From: an uncultured Collinsella sp.
Lineage (GTDB): Bacteria > Actinomycetota > Coriobacteriia > Coriobacteriales > Coriobacteriaceae
DNA: 27,506 bases
Direction: 5' to 3'
NCBI GenBank assembly: GCA_900546775.1
Contig: UREM01000027.1
Span: 1 to 27,506 of the forward strand
Position numbers and translations under genes: made by a program. A model generated the notes under the pieces. It made no database searches. It was not told where the DNA came from and saw only the letters and a program-made list of their open reading frames with translations. Of the stretch, positions 1-7,822 are shown in pieces. Position 1 is the stretch's first letter. Each line of letters starts with the position of its first letter.

Positions 1-24
1 GCCACCGGACCCATCGAAACACAT
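1..24 (-). CDS. Possible 5' end of a leftward gene cut by the window edge
   Basis: On the minus strand an ATG at 24 opens eight codons (MCFDGSGG) that run off the left edge. An AAGGA sequence lies 9 nt upstream of the ATG and a GGTGGAG directly before it, so a ribosome binding site is plausible. Only eight residues are visible, so no family can be named and the start may be chance. Confidence 0.25.
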
Positions 25-175
25 CTCCACCGTTCCTTCAACTGGGAAAATGCCGACCCGGGGGCCCGAATGGGACCTCGGGGGCGTTCGGCTAGCTGCG
101 GGAACGGCCTATTCGCTCAATGTGTTCGGCTGAGATCGGAAATCAACCAAGACGTGCGACCTATATAACATATCG

Positions 176-213
176 ACAAAAAAGACTGCCGGCGCGGGGC
201 GGCGCCGACGGTT
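176..213 (-). terminator. Rho-independent terminator of the small unknown gene
   Basis: Read leftward, a GC-rich hairpin (arms around GGCGCC and GCGCCGGC, with one bulge) is followed by a run of six T. It lies about 25-60 nt past the stop codon of the gene at 239-529. Confidence 0.7.
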
Positions 214-238
214 GCGAGAGAATATCGATTGTTGGCTG

Positions 239-529
239 TTAAGCAGCGACGGCCTCGTAGACCGTGGCGCCCGAGAAGCTGTCGTGCAGGCTCTTGCCGC
301 AGATCCAAGGCAGCTCGACGACCTCGCAGACCGTATTGACCAGCTCGGAGCAGTCAGTAAAATGGCCCTTATCGTTGAGGGCCTCGCAATCCTGAACACG
401 CCAATAGCCATCGGTGTGCGTAATGTAGTACTCGTGATCGTTGATCGACACGAAAGCGCGCGTCTTGGAACGCAACAGCTTCAGAAATCCTTCGAAGTCG
501 GTCTCGACGACATCTCCAGCCTGGAACAT
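239..529 (-). CDS. Small hypothetical protein, 96 aa
   Basis: I do not recognise a family. The protein is short, acidic and soluble-looking, with no signal peptide or membrane segment. It has several aromatic residues (the HEYYITHTDGYWRV stretch near residues 32-45) and four cysteines. The start is well supported: AGGAGGT sits 6 nt before the ATG at 529. A terminator follows at 176-213, so it looks monocistronic. The gene upstream (nitroreductase) is divergent, with about 290 nt between them. The strong ribosome site, isolated transcription unit and GC-rich coding pattern suggest a real, expressed gene. The function is unknown. Confidence 0.7.
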   Translation of the reverse strand: MFQAGDVVETDFEGFLKLLRSKTRAFVSINDHEYYITHTDGYWRVQDCEALNDKGHFTDCSELVNTVCEVVELPWICGKSLHDSFSGATVYEAVAA

Positions 530-565
530 GATGTTACCTCCTGGCCCGGCGCCACCATGGCGCGT

Positions 566-603
566 TGATAAACGTTGGTACTCCTTTAGTAAAACCTTTA
601 TCA
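566..603. promoter_or_regulatory. Inverted repeat in the divergent gap (candidate operator or leader hairpin)
   Basis: TGATAAA at 566-572 and TTTATCA at 597-603 form 7-bp arms 24 nt apart, in the AT-richer gap between the small unknown gene and the nitroreductase. It could be an operator or part of the leader of the leftward gene. The evidence is the symmetry alone. Confidence 0.25.
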
Positions 604-682
604 GGGCTTATGCGCGCATCATTTAGGCAAATGGTAAAAACCGCAGGGTAGACGGGATAAAACGTTTAATCATCCCACCGGT

Positions 683-711
683 TTGTCACATTCTGGCTGA
701 AGTTTTATGCA
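683..711 (+). promoter_or_regulatory. Candidate promoter of the nitroreductase gene
   Basis: TTGTCA at 683-688, a 17-nt spacer and TATGCA at 706-711 resemble a housekeeping promoter (5/6 and 4/6 matches). Transcription would start near 718, giving a leader of about 100 nt before the ATG at 820. Confidence 0.45.
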
Positions 712-819
712 AACCAACTTTTCCACTTGGTAGCTTGCATTTTTTGGGGCCGACGGCGCGATTACGGTTTTGGTTCGGCGGGTAAGAACGAGGCATCGCA
801 ACCAACGTCAGGAGGACAC

Positions 820-1341
820 ATGGAGACCATCGAGGCGCTCATCCATCGCCGCAGCTGCCGCAAATACAGCGATCGCCCTGTCGAGGCCGAGAAGCTCGCA
901 CGCATTATCGAAGCCGGTCAGTATGCGCCGAGCGGCATGGGACGCCAGCCGGTCACGTTCGTCGCCGTCACCGACCCCGCAACCGTCGAGCGCCTCTCGC
1001 AGCTCAACGCCCAGGTTATGGGTAGCGAGGGAGATCCCCTCTACGGAGCCAAGACCGTTGTGGTGGTGCTCGTCGACCGCAGCGTGCCCACGCACCTGGA
1101 AGACGGCTCGCTCGCCATGGGCAACCTGCTCAACGCTGCCTATGCGCTGGGCGTCGATTCGTGTTGGATCCACCGAGCACACGAGGTCTTTGACTCACCC
1201 GAGGGATTGGAACTGCTGGCCAAGTGGGGTCTGCCCGCCGACGGAAGCCTGCGCGGTGTGGGCAACTGCATTCTGGGCTATGCCGAAGACGTGCTTCCCG
1301 AGGCCAAGCCTCGCCGCGACAACATCGTGTACGTCAGGTAA
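820..1341 (+). CDS. Nitroreductase family protein (FMN-dependent), 173 aa
   Basis: The N-terminal HRRSCRKYSDRPV followed by LARIIEAGQYAPSGMGRQPV is the typical FMN-phosphate-binding opening of the nitroreductase fold. The later GNCILGY stretch fits the C-terminal strand. The ~170-residue length matches the short nitroreductase subfamily of anaerobes. Such enzymes use NAD(P)H and FMN to reduce nitro compounds, quinones or similar electrophiles in the cytoplasm, usually as dimers; the physiological substrate cannot be read from sequence. An in-frame upstream GTG/ATG extension to 727 exists, but the ATG at 820 has GGAGG 5 nt upstream and begins exactly where family homology starts, so I chose it. 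It is monocistronic, with a hairpin about 80 nt downstream. Confidence 0.9.
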   Translation: METIEALIHRRSCRKYSDRPVEAEKLARIIEAGQYAPSGMGRQPVTFVAVTDPATVERLSQLNAQVMGSEGDPLYGAKTVVVVLVDRSVPTHLEDGSLAMGNLLNAAYALGVDSCWIHRAHEVFDSPEGLELLAKWGLPADGSLRGVGNCILGYAEDVLPEAKPRRDNIVYVR

Positions 1342-1420
1342 TTAGTTCCGCCGTTCTAACGAACGACGGCCCCGCTGACGCTGCGCGACCCGCATTCACG
1401 CCAATCTGACGTTCAATTTC

Positions 1421-1449
1421 GAGGGCGCGACCAAAAGGTCAGCGCCCTC
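1421..1449 (+). terminator. Hairpin terminator after the nitroreductase gene
   Basis: GAGGGCGC (1421-1428) pairs with GCGCCCTC (1442-1449), extended by GACC/GGTC around an AAAA loop. The T-tract behind it is weak (TCATTT), so termination may be partial. Confidence 0.55.
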
Positions 1450-1579
1450 TCATTTCACGTCACCTTGGCACAAATGCGGCTCGCTCGCTGTTGGCGACTG
1501 ACATCGAATGAACCGTTGTTGGCATTCGACACTTGGGCAGCTAAAAAGCCCGTCCCAAATTAGCCACCCCACTCGCAAC

Positions 1580-2155
1580 TTATCTTGCCGATGGGGTTGT
1601 CGTCATTTCGTTCGTCTGGGTCGTTTCGGCTTCGCTGCCTTGTTCGTCCTCGTCCTTTTGCGCATCGGCGATGGTGGAGGCCGCCGCAACGATACCACGC
1701 TGAGGCGCCACGCCCGTCTGGGCCTGAGCGCCCTCGACAAGCTCCGTGCCGGCATGCGCGAGCTCAGCAGACCCGAACATCGCACTCAGGTCGGCCCCGC
1801 CGCCGGCGTAACCAAGTGCCGCGAGCGCGATGGCGATTATCGCGGCAATGACCACGATCGGCACATAACGATGCCAGCCTGCGGGATTGAGGCCGCTACG
1901 GCGAGCAGCGCCACGGCTAATGTAGCCGAGCGTTCCGTCGTGCTTGAGCTTTGACCCCACCACACGCTTACGGCCCCACAGCGACGATTCGGCCTGCATG
2001 GCCAAGCGAGCGCTTGCCGAAGGATAGCCATATCTAGTGCGTTTGAACGAGCCATCGAAGCCTGAGGCGCTTTTGCCCCACGTCCGCGAAGTCGTGCGGC
2101 GGTTGACCGGCGCCGTGGGCTTTCGAGCCCGATTTGGTTTTGAAGTCTCCGTCAT
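1580..2155 (-). CDS. Hypothetical single-pass membrane protein, 191 aa
   Basis: No family recognised. Residues 1-85 are basic and Ser/Thr/Arg-rich and look disordered. They are followed by one hydrophobic segment around residues 97-118 (YVPIVVIAAIIAIALAALGY) and an acidic, Gln/Thr-rich tail of about 70 residues. This suggests a membrane-anchored protein with a positively charged cytoplasmic N-terminus and an outside, low-complexity C-terminus. The ATG at 2155 has a GGGGG tract just upstream and is preferred over the in-frame ATG 18 codons earlier. It lies just downstream of, and on the same strand as, the degenerate Fis-type regulator (85-nt gap), so co-transcription is possible. Confidence 0.65.
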   Translation of the reverse strand: MTETSKPNRARKPTAPVNRRTTSRTWGKSASGFDGSFKRTRYGYPSASARLAMQAESSLWGRKRVVGSKLKHDGTLGYISRGAARRSGLNPAGWHRYVPIVVIAAIIAIALAALGYAGGGADLSAMFGSAELAHAGTELVEGAQAQTGVAPQRGIVAAASTIADAQKDEDEQGSEAETTQTNEMTTTPSAR

Positions 2156-2239
2156 ACACCCCCGCACGCCGTAACGCAATCGAAACATTACCGCTTTGGA
2201 CTGTAGCACACGCGCTGCATGCGGTCACGAGCGCCTCGC

Positions 2240-3457
2240 TCAGCGGTCGTCGTCCTTCAGCAAGCGCCACAGGGTCGTGCGGCTTATTCCCAGCACCTCG
2301 GCAGCGCGGGTCCGGTTGCCCTGAAGGTAGCCTACGACCAGCCGCGCGATGTCGCGTTCGGTATCGGTCAGTGGACGCAGGATATACAGGTCGCTGTCGA
2401 GCGTCGGAGTGCCAAAGGTTGCGGTTTTGATGACGTCTTCCTGGGCGAGCACCTCCTCCGCCACCGTGCGCTCCGCCACACCCGGCCCTACTAATATATA
2501 GAGTCGTTCCGAGACCTCGCGAAGCTGCAGATAGTTACGTGGCCAGCGATAGCCGTTGAGTGTCGAGGCAGCCTCCTCAGACATACTCGGAGCGGCAGTT
2601 CCAAAGACATCTGACAGATACGACAAATACTGCGCGACCTTTTTCGATGCGCCACCCTGCTCGGCAATCGCAGGCGCCACACTCACTGCGCACGCCAAGC
2701 GCTCGGTTACAAAAGCGGCCTGTTCGCTTTCGCCACCGCCCGGCATATCGTTTGCCGTCAGAACCACATGGCAACGCGCGGCCAGCGCCGTGTCGGTCAT
2801 CGTAGAGACAAGCTCGCGCAGACGCTGCGGCGAAAGTGCATGCCAGCCGCCAATACAAAGGGTCAGCCCTGCCTGGAACAGCGGCGATTCCGAGCTTTTG
2901 AGCAGATGGCGCCAGCCGCGATCTGTGAGCTCGTCAAGTGCCACGGACACAAAGGGTTCGTCAGCATAAGGCCCATCCAGATAGAGGCGTTTTGCAATCT
3001 CTGCCTGGCCGGCACCCAGCTCGCCCTCCAACATGAGGGGCACGCCGCGGGCATAGCTTTCGCAGACGGGGCCAGAGACCGCAGCGGCACCCTCGACAAT
3101 GCCGTACGCGCTTGCCTCGTAGCGCGCCTCGACCTCATCTGCGTTAAGCCACTCAATGCCCGCGTGTGCCGCCACACCGCGCACCTCGCGGATCACGACC
3201 ACCCAAAGCGCGCCGTCTTCCTTGGCGACCGGACGCACCGTGAGGCTCAAGCGCCCTCCCGCATGCCCCATCACCAGGCGCGTGCCGTTGCCCACGCGCC
3301 CCAGGCGCTCGGCGACAAATGCCGCGACATCTTGCTCGAGCGCGACATCATCCATGGTCGAAATCGCCACGTGTCCATGCCCATCGATTGCCAACGCCGA
3401 GGCCCCGGCAGCAGCCAAGGCCTCGATCAAGATTTGTAGCTTGGCGTCACTGTTCAT
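2240..3457 (-). CDS. Degenerate NtrC/PrpR-like transcriptional regulator with Fis-type HTH, 405 aa
   Basis: The C-terminal 40 residues contain a clear Fis-type helix-turn-helix (RTRAAEVLGISRTTLWRLLK). Before it, around residue 300, YRWPRNYLQLREVSERLYIL matches the WPGNxRELxNxxER block that ends sigma-54-activator AAA+ domains. The rest of the AAA+ region is eroded: the Walker A area reads GELGAGQAEIAK (about residues 145-156) without the usual GKE, and there is no GAFTGA loop. ATP-driven sigma-54 activation is therefore unlikely, and it may act as a simple DNA-binding sensor. Residues 1-130 could form a sensory domain. The ATG at 3457 (GGGA 6 nt upstream) is preferred over an in-frame GTG at 3481. 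It lies downstream of the yeiH-like gene on the same strand, a plausible regulatory target. Confidence 0.75.
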   Translation of the reverse strand: MNSDAKLQILIEALAAAGASALAIDGHGHVAISTMDDVALEQDVAAFVAERLGRVGNGTRLVMGHAGGRLSLTVRPVAKEDGALWVVVIREVRGVAAHAGIEWLNADEVEARYEASAYGIVEGAAAVSGPVCESYARGVPLMLEGELGAGQAEIAKRLYLDGPYADEPFVSVALDELTDRGWRHLLKSSESPLFQAGLTLCIGGWHALSPQRLRELVSTMTDTALAARCHVVLTANDMPGGGESEQAAFVTERLACAVSVAPAIAEQGGASKKVAQYLSYLSDVFGTAAPSMSEEAASTLNGYRWPRNYLQLREVSERLYILVGPGVAERTVAEEVLAQEDVIKTATFGTPTLDSDLYILRPLTDTERDIARLVVGYLQGNRTRAAEVLGISRTTLWRLLKDDDR

Positions 3458-3581
3458 ATTGCGTCCCGTCCTCGACGCCACGCCGCCACCGACGGCCGCG
3501 CGGGCGAGTGTTTCAAAATTGAACGATATTGCTCACCAAACACTATAGGGCAGAGGCCGCCGTCCTGCGAGTATATGAGTT

Positions 3582-3607
3582 GCCCCGCATCGCCATCCTG
3601 GCGGGGC
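3582..3607. other. Short GC hairpin upstream of the regulator gene
   Basis: GCCCCGC (3582-3588) pairs with GCGGGGC (3601-3607) around a 12-nt loop. It overlaps by 2 nt the larger inverted repeat at 3606-3670, so the two folds cannot both form completely. Confidence 0.45.
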
Positions 3608-3670
3608 GATAAGAGCTCTTCGGGACCTATAAACCTGCGGACAAGCCATACCCGCAAGAGCTCCTATCGC
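3606..3670. repeat. Imperfect 19-bp inverted repeat between the exporter and regulator genes
   Basis: The left arm 3606-3624 (GCGATAAGAGCTCTTCGGG) matches the reverse complement of the right arm 3651-3670 with one substitution and one inserted base, around a 26-nt loop. It lies on the shared strand after yeiH and before the regulator, so it could end the first transcript or act in the leader of the second. No strong T-run follows. Confidence 0.5.
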
Positions 3671-3722
3671 TCCACCGTGAGAATGCGCTCACCAGCATGC
3701 AGCACGCAAATAAGCTACTTCT

Positions 3723-4757
3723 CTACCAGATTCCCAGCACGTGCTGCATTCCCAAACTCATGCACGCAATGCCAATCCAGCAGCAAAAGCCCAATGCGAT
3801 GGGCTTACCGCCCTTTTTGACCAGCTCGACGATATCGGTATTAAAGCCAATAGCCGCCATGGCCATCACGATAAAGAACTTCGAAAGCTCCTTGATGGGC
3901 GCCGTAATGGACGCGGGAAGCTGAAGCACCGTGGTGATTACGCTCGCCAGCACAAAGAACAGCACAAACATGGGAAACGCGCGTTTAAGCGAGAACGTGC
4001 TTTTGGCGTCGCCGCCGGCCTTGCGCGCCAGATGCATCTGCCAGCATGCGAGAACCAACGTAATGGGAATAATGGCCAGCGTCCTGGTGAGCTTGACCAC
4101 CGTGGCGCTCTCGAGCACATTGGCACCGGGATGCATGCTGTCCCAAGCGCTCGCCGCAGCCGTTACGGACGAAGTGTCGTTGATGGCGGTGCCGGCAAAC
4201 AGACCAAAGCCCTCGTTGGTCAGCCCGAGCATGCCGCCGAGCGTCGGAAACACGAGCGCCGCGATAACGTTAAACAGGAAGATGACCGAAATGGCCTGGG
4301 CAATCTCGCGATCGTCGGCATCGATGACGGGCGCGGTCGCGGCGATGGCAGAACCGCCGCAAATTGACGAGCCCACGCCCACAAGCGTCGCGATCTTGCT
4401 CGGCACGTTCATAACGCGGCAGAGCACAAAGGCGATGACAAGCGAGGTCGAGATTGTCGCCACGATAATCGGTAGCGACTGGGCGCCCTTGGACAGAATC
4501 TGGGAGAGGTTCATGCCAAAGCCAAGCAGGATAACCGCGTACTGCAAGACTTTTTTAGACGTATAGGTGACACCGACGGCGAGCTGTTCGCGGCGATTCT
4601 TGGGAAAGACGAGCGCCAGAACCATGCCGAAGAGGATGGCGAATACCGGCCCACCGACCACCTCAATCTGTTTGCCGAGCAGTGTTGCGGGAATGGCGAT
4701 GATCAGGCAGAACAAGACACCCTTCCAGCGCTCGCGTACGATATTCGCCAGTTGCAT
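3723..4757 (-). CDS. YeiH-family putative anion (sulfate) exporter, 344 aa
   Basis: This is a polytopic inner-membrane protein with about ten hydrophobic segments. The conserved SSICGGSAIAATAPVI block (about residues 130-145) and the GTAINDTSSVTAAA segment are typical of the UPF0324/YeiH (Cons_hypoth698) family, and the length matches the usual 330-350 aa. Family members are annotated as putative sulfate exporters, though the substrate is poorly established. AAGGA lies 7 nt before the ATG at 4757, giving a clear start. A GntR/FCD regulator is divergent across a 163-nt gap and a degenerate Fis-type regulator follows on the same strand; either could control it. In other bacteria this exporter is often paired with a LysR regulator, so this arrangement differs. 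Confidence 0.85.
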   Translation of the reverse strand: MQLANIVRERWKGVLFCLIIAIPATLLGKQIEVVGGPVFAILFGMVLALVFPKNRREQLAVGVTYTSKKVLQYAVILLGFGMNLSQILSKGAQSLPIIVATISTSLVIAFVLCRVMNVPSKIATLVGVGSSICGGSAIAATAPVIDADDREIAQAISVIFLFNVIAALVFPTLGGMLGLTNEGFGLFAGTAINDTSSVTAAASAWDSMHPGANVLESATVVKLTRTLAIIPITLVLACWQMHLARKAGGDAKSTFSLKRAFPMFVLFFVLASVITTVLQLPASITAPIKELSKFFIVMAMAAIGFNTDIVELVKKGGKPIALGFCCWIGIACMSLGMQHVLGIW

Positions 4758-4920
4758 ATGGGATTCCTTCTTTCTCTTTCACGTTTGCGACGGCTTATGA
4801 TACGGCAACATTGAGCGCAGCCTTGCGTAAACAAAGACTAAGATGCCGCAATAGTTCTTGGGCAACAGCCGAATTACCCACCGCGGAAAGCTGATTCGCG
4901 GCATAATTAACAACTGACAT

Positions 4921-5652
4921 ATGAGTTTGATAGAACAGTTGCGAGGCGCTATGGAAGAATCGATGCACGTCGGCGAGCAGGAAACGAGCCTACAGGACCA
5001 GTCCTACCACACCATTCGACGCAAAATCGTCTACCTGGACTACAAGCCGGGCGAAAAGCTGGGCGTCAAGCAACTTTGCGACGACCTGGATATGGGGCGC
5101 ACGCCCGTGCGCGAGGCTTTGGTTCGCTTGGCGCAGGAAGGCCTGGTGCGCACCGTGCCCCAGAGCGGCACCTACGTCTCACCCATCAACCTCACCCTTG
5201 CCGAGAGTGCCTGTTACATCCGCGAGCACCTGGAAAAGCAGGTGATTGTGGAGTGCTGTGCGCGCGCCACGTCGGCCGGCATCGAGCAGCTCGACCGCGC
5301 CATCGTGCTGCAGGAAAAGGCCATGGCCGAAGAGGATCGCATCGGCTTCTTTTTGAGCGACAACCTCATGCATCACATGATTTTTAGCATCGCATGTCGC
5401 AGCACCGTGTGGTCGTGGCTCGAAGAGACCAATGCCGACCTGGAGCGCTTCCGCTGGCTGCGCGCCGCCACGCAGGTTCTCGACAATCAGGACATCGTGA
5501 ACGAGCACAAGCAGATTCGCCGCGCTATCGCCGGTCGCGACCCCATCGAAGCGAGCTTTTTGGTCAGCAAGCACCTGCACATGATGTTCCGCAACCAAAC
5601 CGAGGTTCTGGACCAGTTCCCCGAGTACTTCGAGACCAGTAAGCTCCGCTAA
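4921..5652 (+). CDS. GntR-family transcriptional regulator with FCD domain, 243 aa
   Basis: The N-terminal winged helix is clear: GEKLGVKQLCDDLDMGRTPV continues into REALVRLAQEGLV and the wing QSGTYVSP. An all-helical FCD ligand-binding domain follows, with the expected metal-ligand-like histidines in DNLMHHM, NEHKQI and SKHLHMM. FadR/FCD regulators bind organic acids or amino acids and usually repress the neighbouring gene, here most likely the divergent YeiH exporter. Coordinates use the first ATG at 4921, which has no visible ribosome site. The in-frame ATG at 4951 has GAGG 4 nt upstream and may be the true start (233 aa). The TAA stop overlaps the first bases of a dispersed repeat (5651-5698). 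Confidence 0.88.
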   Translation: MSLIEQLRGAMEESMHVGEQETSLQDQSYHTIRRKIVYLDYKPGEKLGVKQLCDDLDMGRTPVREALVRLAQEGLVRTVPQSGTYVSPINLTLAESACYIREHLEKQVIVECCARATSAGIEQLDRAIVLQEKAMAEEDRIGFFLSDNLMHHMIFSIACRSTVWSWLEETNADLERFRWLRAATQVLDNQDIVNEHKQIRRAIAGRDPIEASFLVSKHLHMMFRNQTEVLDQFPEYFETSKLR

Positions 5653-5698
5653 CCTGCCAAAACCACCACAAAGGGGACAGGCACCTTTGTGCTGGTTT
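5651..5698. repeat. Dispersed hairpin repeat, GGGACAGG family, composite copy
   Basis: AAACCA (5660-5665) pairs with TGGTTT (5693-5698) and CACAAAGG (5667-5674) pairs with CCTTTGTG (5684-5691), with one C-C mismatch. The loop carries GGACAGG. The first ten bases (AACCTGCCAA) match the end of the other repeat type seen at 12501 and 13753, so this copy looks like a fusion of two repeat types. It starts inside the GntR gene's stop codon. Confidence 0.7.
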
Positions 5699-5704
5699 CT
5701 CCGT

Positions 5705-5747
5705 ACAAAAAGGCCCGGCTCCGTCTGATGACGCGGAGCCGGGCCTT
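5705..5747 (-). terminator. Rho-independent terminator of glmS (probably bidirectional)
   Basis: AAGGCCCGGCTCCG (5710-5723) pairs perfectly over 14 bp with 5734-5747. Read leftward it is followed by TTTTTGT, 24 nt past the glmS stop. It may also serve the converging GntR gene. Confidence 0.9.
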
Positions 5748-5770
5748 GGTCGTTAGAACGGCGGAACCAA

Positions 5771-7618
5771 CTACTCGACAGTAACGCTTTTCGCCAGGTT
5801 ACGAGGTTGGTCAACGTCGCAACCGCGCAGGATGGCGACCTCGCGGGCGAGCAGCTGCAGCGGGACGCTCGCGGTGATGGGGCTGAACACGTCGCGGACG
5901 GCCGGCACGCGGATGATGCAATCGGCAATCTTGTTGATCTCCTCGTCACCCTCGGTGGCAACGACGATGACCTTGGCGCCACGCGCCTTGCACTCCATGA
6001 GGTTCGACACGGTCTTGTCGTAGGTGGCACTCTTGGTGGCCACAGCGATGACAGGGAAGCCCGGGTCGATCAGGGCAATGGGGCCGTGCTTCATCTCGCC
6101 AGCGGCGTAGGCCTCGGCATGCAGGTAGCTGACCTCCTTGAGCTTGAGTGCGCCCTCGTAGGAAATAGCGGCACCCATGCCACGGCCCACGAACAGCGCC
6201 GACTGCGCGTCCTTGCACAGCAGGGCGGCCTCATGAACGGCCTCGGTCTGGGTATCCAAAATCCACTGGATCTGCTCGGCCGTATCGGAAAGCTCGCGGA
6301 ACAGCATGCGCGCCTGCTTGGTGGTCAGACGGTACTTAACCTGCGCCAGCAGCAGAGCCAGCAGCGTAAGGCTCACGACCTGACCGATAAAGCTCTTGGT
6401 CGAGGCGACCGCGATCTCCTTGTTGGCCTTGGTGTAGATGACGCCGTCGCTCTCACGCGCCACCGGGCTGCCCACCACGTTGGTGATGCCGAAGACCTTG
6501 GCGCCCTTGATGCGCGCGTCGCGAATGGCGGCAAGGGTATCGGCCGTCTCGCCCGACTGGGACACGGCAACGACGAGCGTCGTCGGCGTAATGATGGGAT
6601 TGCGGTAACGGAACTCGCTGGCCGCCTCAACCTCGGTGGGGATGCGAGCCCAACCCTCGATAAGGTTCTTGGCGATGAGTCCGGCGTGGTAGCTGGTGCC
6701 GCAGGCGATCACGTAGACGCGGTCGATGTCGTTGAGCTCCTCGAGCGAAAGGCCCAGCTCGTCGATGTCGAGCTCGCCGGCCGGCGTCATACGACCGACC
6801 AGCGTGTCGCGCACAACGCGAGGCTGCTCGTGGATCTCCTTGAGCATAAAGTCGGGGTAGCCACCCTTTTCGGCCATGTCTAGGTCCCAGTCGATGTGGG
6901 TGACCTTGGGCTCGATAACGTTGCCGGCCTCGTCGGTGTACTCGACGCCCGCGGGCGTGAGCTTGGCAAACTGACCGTCTTCGAGCACCACGACATCGCG
7001 GGTGGCGTCGATGAGCGCGATGACATCGGAAGCAACATAGGAGCCGGTTTCGCCCACGCCGACTACGATCGGGGAATCCTTGCGGGCCACGGCGATCACG
7101 CCGGGCTCGTCAGCGCACACGGCGGCCAGACCATAGGCACCGACCACGTGGGTGCAAGCCTCGCGCACGGAGGCCATCAGGTCGTGCGTCTCAGCATAAG
7201 CCTCTTCGATCAGATGCGCGAAGACCTCGGTATCGGTCTCGCTCTTAAAGTGGTGGCCGCGGCCCTCCAGCTCTTCGCGCAGCTCGGCGAAGTTCTCGAT
7301 GATGCCGTTGTGGACGATGGCGATACGACCGTCGCAGCTGGTGTGGGGGTGAGCGTTAACGACGGAGGGCTTGCCGTGGGTGGCCCAACGGGTGTGACCG
7401 ATACCGCAGGTAGCGTCGCTGTCGATGTTGGAAAGCTCGCTCTCCAGGCCCGCAACCTTGCCCACGCGGCGGATGACGTCGAGGTGTGCCGCGGCGCCCT
7501 CGCCCACCTCGAGCGCAACGCCCGAGGAGTCATAGCCGCGATACTCCATGCGCTTAAGGCCTGTGACCAGTATGTTCTTTGCAATATCAGAGCCGGTGTA
7601 GCCGACAATTCCGCACAT
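5771..7618 (-). CDS. glmS: Glutamine--fructose-6-phosphate aminotransferase, 615 aa
   Basis: GlmS makes glucosamine 6-phosphate from fructose 6-phosphate and glutamine, the first committed step to UDP-GlcNAc and peptidoglycan, in the cytoplasm. It begins MCGIVGYTG, so Cys2 becomes the N-terminal nucleophile of the glutaminase domain, and the GxTRWATHG block (around residue 75) is intact. Two SIS sugar-isomerase domains follow, with SQSGETADT and EGALKLKEVSY plus GEMKHGPIALI. The conserved tail DQPRNLAKSVTVE ends the protein. The length is normal for the family. AAGGGA lies about 8 nt before the ATG. It is monocistronic, with an inverted repeat at its promoter and a strong terminator behind it. 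No glmS ribozyme fits in the short leader. Confidence 0.98.
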   Translation of the reverse strand: MCGIVGYTGSDIAKNILVTGLKRMEYRGYDSSGVALEVGEGAAAHLDVIRRVGKVAGLESELSNIDSDATCGIGHTRWATHGKPSVVNAHPHTSCDGRIAIVHNGIIENFAELREELEGRGHHFKSETDTEVFAHLIEEAYAETHDLMASVREACTHVVGAYGLAAVCADEPGVIAVARKDSPIVVGVGETGSYVASDVIALIDATRDVVVLEDGQFAKLTPAGVEYTDEAGNVIEPKVTHIDWDLDMAEKGGYPDFMLKEIHEQPRVVRDTLVGRMTPAGELDIDELGLSLEELNDIDRVYVIACGTSYHAGLIAKNLIEGWARIPTEVEAASEFRYRNPIITPTTLVVAVSQSGETADTLAAIRDARIKGAKVFGITNVVGSPVARESDGVIYTKANKEIAVASTKSFIGQVVSLTLLALLLAQVKYRLTTKQARMLFRELSDTAEQIQWILDTQTEAVHEAALLCKDAQSALFVGRGMGAAISYEGALKLKEVSYLHAEAYAAGEMKHGPIALIDPGFPVIAVATKSATYDKTVSNLMECKARGAKVIVVATEGDEEINKIADCIIRVPAVRDVFSPITASVPLQLLAREVAILRGCDVDQPRNLAKSVTVE

Positions 7619-7692
7619 AGGATAAATCCCTTCGTTCGCGTGACTGCAAGACGTCCACGCACAGGGGGCGCTGAGACGTATAACGTTCGAGT

Positions 7693-7698
7693 ATTGTA
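7693..7698 (-). promoter_or_regulatory. Candidate -10 box of the glmS promoter
   Basis: Read leftward, 7698-7693 is TACAAT, a strong -10 box. No good -35 is seen at the normal distance (7715-7721). That place is occupied by the TATATC half-site beside the inverted repeat, which suggests a regulated promoter. The leader would be about 65-70 nt. Confidence 0.45.
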
Positions 7699-7716
7699 CT
7701 CACGCAAGCGCAAGCT

Positions 7717-7752
7717 GATATACCAGAAGTGGTATCTCAACTTAGATACCAC
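7717..7752. promoter_or_regulatory. Candidate operator: inverted repeat upstream of glmS
   Basis: GTGGTATCT (7729-7737) and AGATACCAC (7744-7752) are perfect 9-bp arms around CAACTT. A third half-site (ATACCA, 7720-7725) faces the first arm. The TGGTAT core recalls the TGGTATAGACCA-like sites of NagR/DasR-type GntR regulators, and its place over the -35 region of glmS fits an operator. The regulator is not identified. Confidence 0.5.
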
Positions 7753-7765
7753 TCGATGCACACAT

Positions 7766-7812
7766 GCCCAAACCACCACGATGGGGACAGGCACCTTTGT
7801 GGTGGTTTGGGC
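7766..7812. repeat. Dispersed hairpin repeat, GGGACAGG family, 14-bp stem copy
   Basis: GCCCAAACCACCAC (7766-7779) pairs perfectly with 7799-7812. The 19-nt loop contains GGGGACAGGCACCTTT, shared with the copy at 5651-5698. Confidence 0.75.
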
Positions 7813-7822
7813 TCCAGCGTTT

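Noticed and set aside
109..411. Leftward 100-codon frame overlapping the small unknown gene
   Set aside because: It overlaps the better-supported gene at 239-529 and the terminator, with Arg/Ser-rich low-information composition and no ribosome site.
2556..3548. Several plus-strand frames opposite the Fis-type regulator
   Set aside because: All are antisense to a gene with clear HTH homology and lack start signals.
7619..7700. glmS ribozyme in the glmS leader
   Set aside because: The leader is only about 65-70 nt and I see none of the conserved ribozyme core; the inverted repeat lies upstream, at the promoter.
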